Assembly: GCA_947172415.1 (NCBI GenBank)
Contig: OX359195.1
Location: 1,302,001 to 1,366,000, forward strand
DNA: 64,000 nt
Reading direction: 5' to 3'
Origin: Chondrosia reniformis
Lineage: Eukaryota; Porifera; Demospongiae; Chondrillida; Chondrillidae
Shown: positions 46,597 through 58,700 of the stretch, one piece after another
Position numbering within the stretch: the first letter of the stretch is position 1
How the letters are laid out: each line of letters starts with the position of its first letter
The notes under the pieces: model-generated
What the model saw: only the letters and a program-made list of their open reading frames with translations
What the model was told of the DNA's origin: nothing
Databases searched by the model: none
Made by a program: the position numbers and the translations under genes

Positions 46597-48119
46597 TTGT
46601 AATTATAAATGGATATTAATATCATACATACATATGTACGTATGTATATTACTATATACACTGCATTATTTAAGGTTGTCGTGAATTGTGACAAGTAAGG
46701 TTATAGAAGATCAGTCTCACCTTAGTTAGATCTATGTATCTGACAGCCATGCCATTTTAAGGCAGATTGGGGGCATTAACAACCAAACTGTTGTATATAT
46801 TCAACAAATCACATGTCTACCAGCATGGCAATCCATACAAAACAATCTCATAAGATTTTTTTTTAAAAGGTAAAACATTTAAGTTGGAATTTGCAAAAAT
46901 ATTGAATGTCATTGTAATAATGCAACAACTTATTAAGCAGAAAATGACACTGATAACAGGGTTTAACTCACCCCTAGTAACTGTATAGTTAAACAGTTGA
47001 CGAGTATATGGTATCATTCATTCTTTGTATAATTAATTATATGTATTACCATCATCGATGACGAAATAGTGTACGGCTAAATTACTATAGAATACGGAAG
47101 TTATATTCGTTTGGCGTTCCACGCCGGCCAAGGCTTGGACGAAACCTTGTAAGTGTCTTCTATATTTATATATATTACAAACTAAACTAACGATATATGC
47201 TGTTATTTGCGTACAACAGGTGCCGTTGTCATAACGTGAATGCCTCGTAAAGCTACATACATGATTGACGTACATGATTGACGTACATGATTGTTTCCGT
47301 GGTTACCTAGCAACGGCCACCTCTACAAGTAGCCTCAAAGACCAGTAGTGTCCTTTGAAACATTTGAAATATTTCCTCACGAAGATGCAGTGGATGAAAG
47401 CGTGGCCATGTCTTGTGAGCGTACATAAATTTAGGTAGTACTAGAGGGTCACAAAGAGATGGAGAATCCGTAAATGTGTTTCTCTCACTCTACCTGACTC
47501 TGATTTTCAACATGAGAACACTTGTGGTTAAAGTAACTAGTTAATGTCTGGCAGCTTTCCCATAATCTAATTGGATTGCAACCCTGTCCCTATTACTGTA
47601 CAGCTATCATCATTCAATCACATCCAGTATTATATAATTTAAAAAACTCATCAAGGAGGGAACTGAGTTTCACGTAATATTGAAGGAAAAGTATGGAAGC
47701 TAATGTTTTATTGTATTAATTTTGGAGGTAGAGAATCTAGATTGGCTATCCTTATATACCTCTAGGTTGTACAATTTAAGAATGGTATTTAACTTATAGG
47801 GCAAATGTCTCCCAAGCTGCACCCCTTGATATCATTGTTAAGTCAGTGAGTGGATTGTCCTATTGTGTCATGTGACTGTCAGCTGACTCTCCGTGGCTAC
47901 ATTGCTAAAAAGGATTAGTTTAGGAACTTGTGGTGCCACCATTTTTATTTCAGTACATCATTATGATTGTTATGGTTCCAATCACTTGGACCATCTTATT
48001 TGGAATTTCCAGCAATCTTGTTTACTTTTGCCTGCTTTATGACCACCTGATTGAGCAATTGTTCATTTAAAATGTGAATGAAATGTAGAAATGATTCTTT
48101 TCATGTTAATTCTCCTCAG
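46597..48119. other. 5' flank of FNBP4-like copy 5
   Basis: From about 46,774 this repeats position 1 onward, more diverged than 37,148 is. It has a unique block near 47,830-47,940 that copies 1 and 4 lack. No exon is recognised. Confidence 0.45.
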
Positions 48120-51100
48120 GCTATCAGCACACTGGAGTCTGACAATGCTCCGCCCTCCTCCCCAGTCAGGGAGACCTCTGACGACAAGAGGGAGGAGAGG
48201 GACCACGTGAGAACTGAAGGAGAATCTACTGAAAACATTCCTGTTATATAATTCCAACCAAATGGAGGAATCCTCAAGGTACATATATGTATACGTATAT
48301 ATATATTATAGAATTTTTTTAATTTTGCAGGACCTGCTCAAAAGTCCATGTCTGTGGAAACAGCTATCCTTTTTAAAATAGTTATATGTCTGTCTGTCTA
48401 TCTATTTATCTTTCTCTCTGTCTGTCTGTCTGTCCATCCATCTGTCTATCTCTTAGTTCTTACAACACATAATGGGCTTTCATATTTGTAGTATAGTGAT
48501 GACTTTAAACTATCTGATGTACAAAGTACAGAAATTGTGTTTGCTTATCTTTTAGAAAAATAGTTGTGGTTGTCTTATTTTAACATTTATGTACGTATAG
48601 CTGTGGTCAGGTAGTAATTCATGTAAGAATCATGAAATATGCTGATTTAGCATATTTGTTTTGTATACTAAACAAAGAAAGTTACTCCAATCTTTATCAA
48701 GTTGAATATTAATATAGTTGTGGTTGGCATATCTTTATTACCTGTAGTCAAGATGAATGTTAATGTAGTTGTGGTTGGCATATCTTTATTACCTGTAGTC
48801 AAGATGAATATTAATATAGTTGTGGTTGGCATATCTTTTATTACCTGTAGTCAAGATGAATGGCAGATGTGCACTGATCAAAACTCTGGCTATACCTATT
48901 ACTGGAATACTGTCACTAACAATGTATCCTGGACACTCCCACAAGGGGTCACGCCCACCAACCTACAGGACAAGGACACTTCTAACATTGATATGAGTGT
49001 GAGTGAAGAGAACACTGGTGAAGCTGTGTATGGCCCAACCATCCTGGAGGAGGCGGAGTCAGGTGTCCCCTCCCCCTCCCCATGCACGGCAGAGATACAG
49101 GAGGAGGCTGATCTCCAGGAGAATGTAGATCCTGAGGAAGTAGACAAGACTGGTACCACTCTGAAATTGGATATACAAAATGGAAATGGGAATGAGGATT
49201 CAGAAGCCAATCAAGATGGAGTCAGTTTAGTGGGTTATGTTCCTTCAGAATAAGACGAGTCGGACATTGATAACATGCTTGACAGTGCACTGGAGGCTAT
49301 TCTGGAGGAGGGACCACGCAACGGAGACACACTGCCAACCAGTCAGAAACCAATCATAGAAGCTGGTCCAGATTGTCCTTTAGCTAAAAAGAAAAGAATA
49401 GCAGACAATTTAGAAGTTGAAGAAAGTGTTACTACAGATGATAGCAATAAAGATGATGTTGATGGTATGGAAGTGGGTGTGACTGGTGATAAAGAGGGAG
49501 TGGCTAACTTGAAGCCCAACAATGGAAGTAATCGGCCTCAACTGCAAGATTGTTCTGAGGAGGAGAACTTGTGTAATCCCAATCTTACTAAGGTATGCAT
49601 TGATTGAGGTATGCATAGATAGTACAAATTAAGTAATGGATTTGTAAATGCACTGTATGTAATGGGTTCATTAGATTGCATATTTCTATATACATTTGTA
49701 TACACTGTCTTTGAGATGGTTCGTCTTTTAGTCTTTTGAACGTCTAGAGATGCAGTGAGTTCTTTTAGATTCAAATATTTCAACCCTGGGGGTCTTCAGT
49801 CAGATTCCTAGTAATTGCTTCTTTGTGTTTTTCCTCTCTACTGTATTAGGAGACTACAGAGCTCACTTGTAAAATGATTTTAAAGAGGCTAGCCCTATTA
49901 GGAGCTGTTACCATGGGAACACATCCACTTATTATAGAATTAATCAAAGTTGAGGTTTGTACATATAATATATTGCACTGCTCTTCTCCACTATTGTCAG
50001 GTAGCATCTCAATTTACAGGTCAGAGTCAATGATTGGAGAGAGGGGGTGTTACCAACACAATATCTCTTGCAGAAATTAGAGGAAACTACCCTTGCCCTG
50101 AAAGAATATGAGACTCAAGTAGCTCCAACTGGATGGACTTTTGTTTGGGATAGGTGGGTGCTTTATGCATTTGGTATACCCACTTCAGATCACATGATAG
50201 TCACATGACATTTAAACTGACAAACTGTGCTGTAATAAATCTTTGAAACTAAGCCTCTGAAAGTGTGGCTCGCACTAGTCTCCCTAGAGACATAGTAACT
50301 CGTTCAGTACACCAGAGGGAAGTTTGATTATAGGGATTTCCTCATGGCAGAAGAAGTTTGATGTAGTCAGCTAGGAGGTGTGAGTTGCTATGGTAATGAA
50401 TAATTCGGATTGTTATCTTCTAACATATGTACATGCATTTTACTGATCAAAGAATTATCTATATTTTCTTATTAAATTGTGTATCTAACATTTAAATATT
50501 TACATATATTCTATTTAGCTGCAATTATTGAACATTTCTATATGCTTTTCAGTGCTTTTGTACTAAACTCTATTCAGTTCCTCTAGTGACACAATATCAC
50601 TTCTTCCATTGTAATGTAGTGATTTTGAAAGGTATTACTATTATAATGCTGTCACTGATAAGGCTTCATGGGACTTTCCCTCTCATGACGTCATAGAGGG
50701 CGGGGCCATAGGACAGGGAAGAGAAGCTAGTGAGGAACAGACTCCAATCAAAAGGCAGAAGAATTTACACTCCTCCCACTCAAGAGAGACCACACCTCCA
50801 CCAGGTATATAAGCTATATCAAGTAAAAATGAACAAATTAGGGACTTTCAGATCAAAACTGATCTTGGCTCCGATGTCTCATCAGCAGAGTCTGGAGTTC
50901 TGGAACTTCACTTAATGGGAACCAGAGTCTTCCTGGTTTCCATTAAATGAACCTCTGTTTCACCCTGCATTGAACTTCTTATATACATTCTGTAGGTGTT
51001 GAAGAATTAATTGCTCTACCTACAGTTGAGGGGGTGTGGCAAGGTCCTCCTCCTCCCCCTCCCCCTCCCTTAGAAGAAGGGGAAATCCCTCCCTCTCCTC

Positions 51101-51933
51101 CAACTCCCCCGTCTCCTCCTCCAGATGAAGAAGCAGAGAAGGATGAAAGTGAGAGCGATCCTGAAGAATTTATAGTTAAAGCTGAGCCTCAAATTTATTA
51201 TGGTCCAGTGGGTCCTCCCGGAAGATTGAGTGATGTAAGTCTGCTCGTGTGAACTGTACAGTACATATCACATAAACTGGTACTATAGAGTAGGATATTT
51301 TCGAGGATAGAAATTTTTGTGAATCTTTGAAAAGGTCCTCAGAATAAATGTGATTATTATTTCACTATTGCTGAGAGTGAGAGCTAATCATGTGAAACTC
51401 AAGATAAATAGTGGAGGAAATTTTTATGATTTTGGGGTTAGCTTGCAAATTAGAATAGTATAAAGCTAAACTAAAGATGTCATGTAGTTCCAATGAACTC
51501 CTCCCATATAAGGTGGCTAGAATCTAAGGATGCTGGAAAAACAAATAGTGTCAACGTCCCAATGTACGTGTCTGAAACATGAACACTCAAATGATCCATG
51601 TTCCTCACAATACAAGGGTACATTTCAAACTATGGTCCAGGGTGATCGCTTTAGAGGGATCTCTATACTGAAATGGACATGTAACACCTGTAGGTGACCA
51701 GTGAAGGTGCTGTGGGGTCAAGAGAAGGCAGTCCGAGTCAGGACAGTGATTCAGAACCAAAGAAGAAGAAATCAAAGAAGGTCTGCTACCGAGTAGTAGT
51801 CAATAGTGTTACTTGTAAATGAATGATACCCTACGTACTTCCTCTGCAGGTTAAAGTTAGTGTACAGGGAAGGAAAGGAAAGACCATCACATCACTCTTA
51901 CAGAAGTGGTCAGGACTACATCAGAACAATTAA
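48120..51933 (+). pseudogene. FNBP4: FNBP4-like copy 5 (8 exons, two stops)
   Basis: Exons are 48120-48278, 48851-49592, 49850-49954, 50020-50153, 50632-50804, 50996-51234, 51694-51780 and 51850-51933. This copy keeps the full WW1 exon (DEWQMCTDQ, YYWN, SWTLPQG, then LQDKDTSNID), good donors after exons 3 and 4, and the WW2 core (SWDFPS). It has a 4-nt insertion in exon 1 (CCTGTTATATAATTCC), giving TAA, and a nonsense change in exon 2 at about 49,251 (PSE then TAA where copies 1 and 4 read PSESDE). All exon phases otherwise fit, so it is the best guide to the ancestral structure. Loss of function looks recent. Confidence 0.82.
48702..48860 (+). repeat. 51-bp splice-acceptor minisatellite, 3 units
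   Basis: Shortest array of the three, joined to the true WW1 acceptor at 48850/48851. The hairpin element present in copies 1 and 4 is missing upstream. Confidence 0.88.
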
Positions 51934-52732
51934 CTTATTACATACTTTTGTACCTTGAATTGAACATTGAAAATATTTTCAATACATTTTGATCACGAGT
52001 CTATCTACATCTGTTGATATTATATAAATATGATGAGGAGTGTATATATAATTCTTCTCAAATGAGATATGGCACCGGTACCTCTATACTGGTTTAAACT
52101 GTATAATCATTACCATGGCATTGAGAGATGCACTTAAAGTGTTTTCTGTTCTCTGTCATGTCATCTCTTCAGATGACATTGATATACATATCACTACAAC
52201 AGAGTGCCTACAGGATATAGGAGGTACTTATTTGATGATGAGAGGACGGCCAAGTTACTGAGCAAGGTGGACCAGTGGGAGACCATAGGTATACATGGAC
52301 CTCTACATGTGACTGGTTGCTAGGAGACTGAGGGGAAATTAGAAGGTGGACTCCACCCATATGTGACTGGTTGCTAGGAGACTGAAGTGGAATTACTAAA
52401 TATCAGACGTATATATCATTTCTCTTTACAACTGACTCTCTTCTTTGGTAATTATTGATATCTTATACAAAATATTTGTTTCAAACAAAAGGTTAATTGG
52501 TCACAAGTTCAAACAATAACAGTTTTGAAGCATAACATCTGTTTCACAAGTAGTTACCAAATCCTGAAGGAACAAAAAGAGAAGAATTACATATTCACAA
52601 GTTACATAATATAATGTATTCCTATAAATAACACAGTCCACATGTGACACTATTTGGATTGAAATTAGTAAATCTACTGTTAAATAAACTACCTATTACA
52701 TGTACAAACAGATGATGAAAGACATTCACCTA
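51934..52732. other. Spacer between FNBP4-like copy 5 and NLR3
   Basis: Convergent 3' flanks resembling 32,157-32,996, with the doubled tgtgactggttgctaggaga block near 52,305-52,385. No gene is visible. Confidence 0.4.
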
Positions 52733-55700
52733 CCAAACCTAACAATGAGTCTCAATTTCCTGTTGACATTTCTTACATTATCAATCACTTCCTGTTTAGG
52801 AGCATATTCTTTGTGTTCCTCATTCATCAACAGTTCCAACTCTCTGAGATTCTGATTGGCTGCTGCTCCCTTTAGAATGCTCTCTGCAACATTCCTCTAG
52901 TTCATTTTACCCATTTCACTATTCACTTCCAACCTCTCTAGTGTAGTGTTCTCCTTGACAGCATGTTCAACTGATGTCAAGACATCTTCTTCAGTGACAT
53001 CCTGCATGGATATTCAGTACAAGTGTATCCAGTACAATTAATTAAATGCACTACAATATGAAGTGATTACCTAATCTAAAACACTCAGAGGCCATAGACT
53101 GGAACAAGCCAGTCAAATAAACCTAAACTTTGTAATAAGCAGACTGGATATACCTTTAATAAGTAAGGGAAAGTAATATTTACTAGTGATAGGCAGTCAA
53201 GTGTACCTCAGACTGGTCTGTAGCAGTCCTGATGGTGAATTCTTTCAATGAAGTGTTGTCACGTAGACATCCAATAGCATTAGCAATGTCCCTCAATGTG
53301 ATGTTGAAACACACTTCATGATATGTGCCATTATATTCTGGATAAACGTGACCAAATCTAACACTTTTCAATTCCCTTTTTCTCTGTAACAGTTTCATTA
53401 GTAATGCTCCATTTCCTATCATTTGAAGGAACCAATCAGATTACAGTACATTAACACACTGAAAATTTATATTAAATGTTTATGTAATAGTTTGAAATGT
53501 TGCAGAGAGAGGCTATACATTGGCTACTAATCACTTGAAAGGGACACTTTACTGAACACAACCATTCTATTGAGATGACTGTATAGTGTACATGATTCTC
53601 ATAGTTGATGAAACAAGTCCATAGGCAATACATTCTGTACATAAAGTTATAAAACCTACCTTTAAAGTCACATTCTCCCAGTTCAACTCGTTCCAATGAA
53701 GGATTCTGGATCATTCCCTTCAATATACTGGAGGACAGTGTTTGATGTCTACCAGCTCTCATGGTGACCTTCCTGAGTGTCCTGCACTGTCCAAATCCAC
53801 ATTCAACACACAGACCTTCCTGTATACACCACACATAACAGAGATGTGATATGAACATGTGAATACACTATAAAAGTGTCAACTAAAATATCAAGTCACA
53901 ATTGAGTGGATATAACAATAAAATGTCTTCTGCTCAGAACAAGGTTAGCTGACATGATGTAAACATTGTGTGGATGGAATAACTACATGGAAATGAGACA
54001 GCACTTCCAGTCTCTACATACCAGTTGATCTGAGAGAACAGTGAATGAGCAGAGCACTCTCTAATAATCAAATGGATTGGACTGGTCAGAAGGATTGACC
54101 ATTTCAACTACTTTGCACCACACAAGATACATACATCTCTCTCTTCTCAAATGAACACTTTCACTGATAAACAATACAGTTATTACATATCTTTTGGAGA
54201 AGAACATTATTTGGACCAACTATGGGATAGCCATAAGACTGCTACACATTATCAATTAAACAGTAACAGTAAATTAAATAGGAGTAACAAAGTGAACCTT
54301 CTAAAGATAAGTTAGTTTTGTCCATATACATGAGAAGCAATACTAGTCAGTGGCTTCTGCACAGCCTTTCACAGATCCTGTCTACATACATTTGGAACTC
54401 ATTTCAGATACACATACAAGGGCTATATAGCTATGAGGAGATATAGTGTTAGGTGTGTATGGGCCAGAGTGGTGAATGGGGGGAGTGGAGTGGAGAAGAT
54501 AATATTCTATATATCATCATCACACTCACAGGTAATAAAGTATTGTACTTCAGATGAAACTCAAACTCTTCTATTTCACTGCTTCTAAGACAGTCAAATA
54601 CTTCACAACATTGTGGCACTCCTTCCATCTCCCTGAGACAAAGTGTCTTTAGTGAGCTCTTCTTCATACAACTCACAACACATGGTAGTAACTCTACATA
54701 ATCAGCATCTACTAAAAGTTACAAAATATACTATGTACAATCACACACCACCAGGTTATCAGGACTAGACCTCATATTGACAAGTTAACAAGTTATAACA
54801 ACTTTAATACAATATTCACACAAAATGTATAAAAACATTCATAAGAGATCAATAAACTTGAGTATTTTGATAACAATACACTTACTTGAGCATTTAGAAA
54901 AGTCAACATTTACTTTCTTCATGTTTAGTTTGTCTTTGATACCAAACAAGAACACTTTCATCAAATTCACACTACACAACCAACCTAATGTCACATCTTC
55001 CAGACTGGGGTGCCTCCTAATGCACTAGAGTATAAAGACGTTGATGGATCACTCAAGAATAACAATATATACAAGTGCTTATCTAAATAGAGAATTACTA
55101 CACATAAAGACATATCTCAACATTCACACTTAACACTACACACAAGTGTCACACAGTGAGATCTCATGTGACCAGCAACCAATCACATGTAGTAACTACA
55201 GCTGATTATAGAGTTGTCCCATAGCTGCATTCACTGGTTTGTGTCACATACATGATACACTATATAGCTGGATAGAATATGAACACATTTCAGTGGAATG
55301 GAACAAATATAAAGTGACCACTGACCAAATACAATATTCACTATTATTAACTTTCTATAAAGATTCACTTTCTCAACTAAAATATTAGCTGTTCTGTATA
55401 GAGGTTTTACGGTTCTTTACACTTGTATGTATTCCACAACTCACATTGACACTGGCATCAATAGCACCACCTTCATATTCACAATTCCTCATCTCCATGG
55501 TAACCAATTGTGGTAGGTTGTCAAGTAAGACCTTTAAGTCTTCTTGTGCAAAGTTGACACTCTCCAGACTAAGAGATTTCAACTGAAGACATGTAACTAC
55601 TGAGCTCATTAGCACACTTGCCTTCACATTCTCATTAAGAACTACATAGCAACAAGAAAGGATATAGTTTCTGGTATCATTTAAAGTTAGCAACATCACA

Positions 55701-58700
55701 ACTCATGACTTGTGCAGTGAATGACAACACAAGTGACTCAGACTTGTGCAGTATGTACACACACTAGTGACTGTCACATGTGACTATATTTAGATGATCA
55801 CTTTCAATGATATTCACACAAAACTAACAAGAAGATATTACATTCCATTGACATACACAGTTGACATGACTCACAACTGAGACATATCGCAAGGTGTTCA
55901 AGTCTCTTTGAATGAAATGAAACAATGTCAGACATCACTGAAAAGTAACTTCTTCTCACTGAAGGTTCCACCTGTATAGATGTAAAACGTACCATCTATA
56001 TTAAACAGTACTATATACGTACTTACATAAATGTACTGTATATAAGTTTGGTAAACATTTACAATTAAAGAAGCCATAAAACTACACTTCTTGGACTGCA
56101 AACTTACCCATTCCACTTGTAGGGTCAGTTTATTTAGTGAACTTTGCAACTTTAGAAAGTCTTGAAGTAGAACAGACTCTAGGTCTCTCTCCGAGGAAAC
56201 TATAGAAGGAGGTAGACTCCCCAAAGCTAGAGAAGGAAAGTGATGAGTGTCATCAGTCAAGTTGAATATTCACACTTCAAAGATAATCACAAGCTTAAGG
56301 TATTAGGAGCAATCAATGCACACTGTCCCGGACCTATTAATTTGTGACTTCTTCTATATATGGCATGTCACCAGTCTACAAAAGTGTTTATTCTCACATC
56401 TCAACTTACAATATCAACTCACTTGTAATAGTGACTTCTTTCACCTTTCCAGATATTTGCTTAAAAAAGGAATCATTTGTATTAGATGATTTCCAAACTG
56501 TTGTATCAGATGTAACTGAAAGTCGTTTGATGTGTCTGCTGATGGTCATCAGGTAAGCTAAACTGTTGAGCTGTTGGGAACTGAGATCGCTAATATCAGC
56601 ATCACTGGAATACTCCATGAACCTTTGACACAGCTCTTCATTTCTGCTCTCTGCTACTGCTGTAGCAATCTCAGGGAAAGGGGTCCCTTCAGCAAACCTG
56701 CAATCATTGGTAAACGCAAGAGGCTCAAACAAGAGGTCTCTCACAGCATCATTCTCTAGTCCTCCAATGCCGCAGAAGAAAAGGAATGGCATCTCGTAGT
56801 TGGAGTCTGACAAAACAAAACCTCCTCTCTTGTTGTACCCAAGAACAAGTCGCTCTTTCCAGAACTTTCTCTGTTCTTCGGCAGGTAACTGCTTGACTGC
56901 ACAAGCTGCAAGGAACTCTTGAACTGTTCTGTGAAGAAAGTGGTACGATCCAGTGACTCCACCAAAGGCACTTCGATAAGAGATGCAGTTCATTAGACCA
57001 AAATGATCATCTTCTGACAGCTCCAGATTGTGGAAAATGATGACATCTTTCAGCACACCATCCAAGGCAAGTTGACTCAGTTTGATCAAACGGGGACAGA
57101 GTCTCAGGACATCCTCAAAACTGCCAACTTTCATTTTCACTCCATTCTTCTCAAAGTGTCGCTTCACAGTGAGGCAGATGATGCTTTTAAATAGATCACT
57201 GATTGTATCGGGAGGGGCATCAAGGACATCATTGACATAACATGTCATCAGCAGGATCAGAGGGATGAAGCACATGGCTTTGATTCGAGGCACGGTAGAG
57301 TTCAGCCTTGCTAGTAAAGCATCAGCTACAGAACTAGATGACTCTCCGTAGTACTTTCTTATAAACTGCTCAATCTCTTCCTTTCCAAATCCACTCACCT
57401 CGATGCGTCTGTCTATCTTGTTGTGTAGAGGGGCTGATGCTCGTGGTCGGGATGTGATGATGAAGGATGACTGGGGGAGGGTCTTGCCATTTAGAATGTC
57501 TGCAACCAGAGATTTCTCCTGTAGCTTTTCAGGGAACTCATCGTAGCCATCCATGATGAACAGCGTGTCCTTTCCCTTGTTGGCTGTGATGTACTGACTC
57601 AAAGTGGACACATCTTCTTCATCAAGACTTGCCCCAACATCACTGGTACAGCTACGAACTAGGTCCTCTACACTCAGTGTGGTATTGGAAGGAAGACCTC
57701 GGAGTACTACGCGAATGACGAGATTGTATTCACTGGCAAATGTACCCTCAGCAAACTTGTAGCACAGCTGTTTGGTCAGACTTGACTTGCCTATACCAGG
57801 CTCTCCTTCCAGCAGGATGCGTTTCCTTGGAGGTCGCACAGGTTCGTACTCCAAGATCTCCTGAAGGCCGATTGGTCCTCCCTTGAAAGGTTCTCTTCTG
57901 TGTGGTGTGGAAGAGGCAAGTTTCACAGCTGCAGCATCCTCTGCTCTTCTTGGTTTCAGATCAGAGGGATTGACCAAGTGAATTCTAACAAACCCCATCT
58001 CAGCTAGTTTCAGTAGCCAGTGGTCGGCTATGACGGGACCTCTGTAGAGTGATTTGAGGCTCTGAATGGCTTTCTCCTATAAAGTATTACAGTAAAAAAT
58101 GTATGTAATGTAAACAAGAAATTCTTCTGTTTGGATGGCAGATAATTACAAGTTACATACATACCACATGTAATAAACTAATTAACCCTTTATGCGCGAG
58201 ATAATTACGTAGGCGTAAAATCACCAGAAGCAATATTTAATTGTCACGAGGACACCATGAGGCAGGAATTAAAATTTGTCACCTCGATAGGAATGTGGCA
58301 ACTCTTTATGACGGTAAAACTTTGATGCCGATTTTTAGCCATATTTTGTTGCTCTATTGGCTTCTAAGATGCTCTAATTTTCGAGATATTACCTCTCTTA
58401 GTGAAGAAAGTAAGCACGGCTATGTTTTCTAAGTTCCTTCGGGTAAGAAGCTTTCTCTGACTATCTACGGAAGCAAATTCGGTCAGGAAGAGCCCTGGTT
58501 ATCCTTTTGTAACGGTATATCTTTATGTAGTCTTTTCAAAGCCCTAGAACATTGGAGAAGCGTCGTAGCCTCAAACAAATTGTTTACCAAACCGTCAAAT
58601 GAAGCGTGGCAAGCAGAATAAGGCGCACAAATAAACCACCGTCTTTAGTCTTTGTATCGCTAACATTTCGGCTGCAGCAGTGTTATGTAGCTCTGTAAAT

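Noticed and set aside
58241-58432. 63-codon ORF inside the TTAA-flanked element
   Set aside because: No transposase-like motif, and the element is too short to be autonomous.
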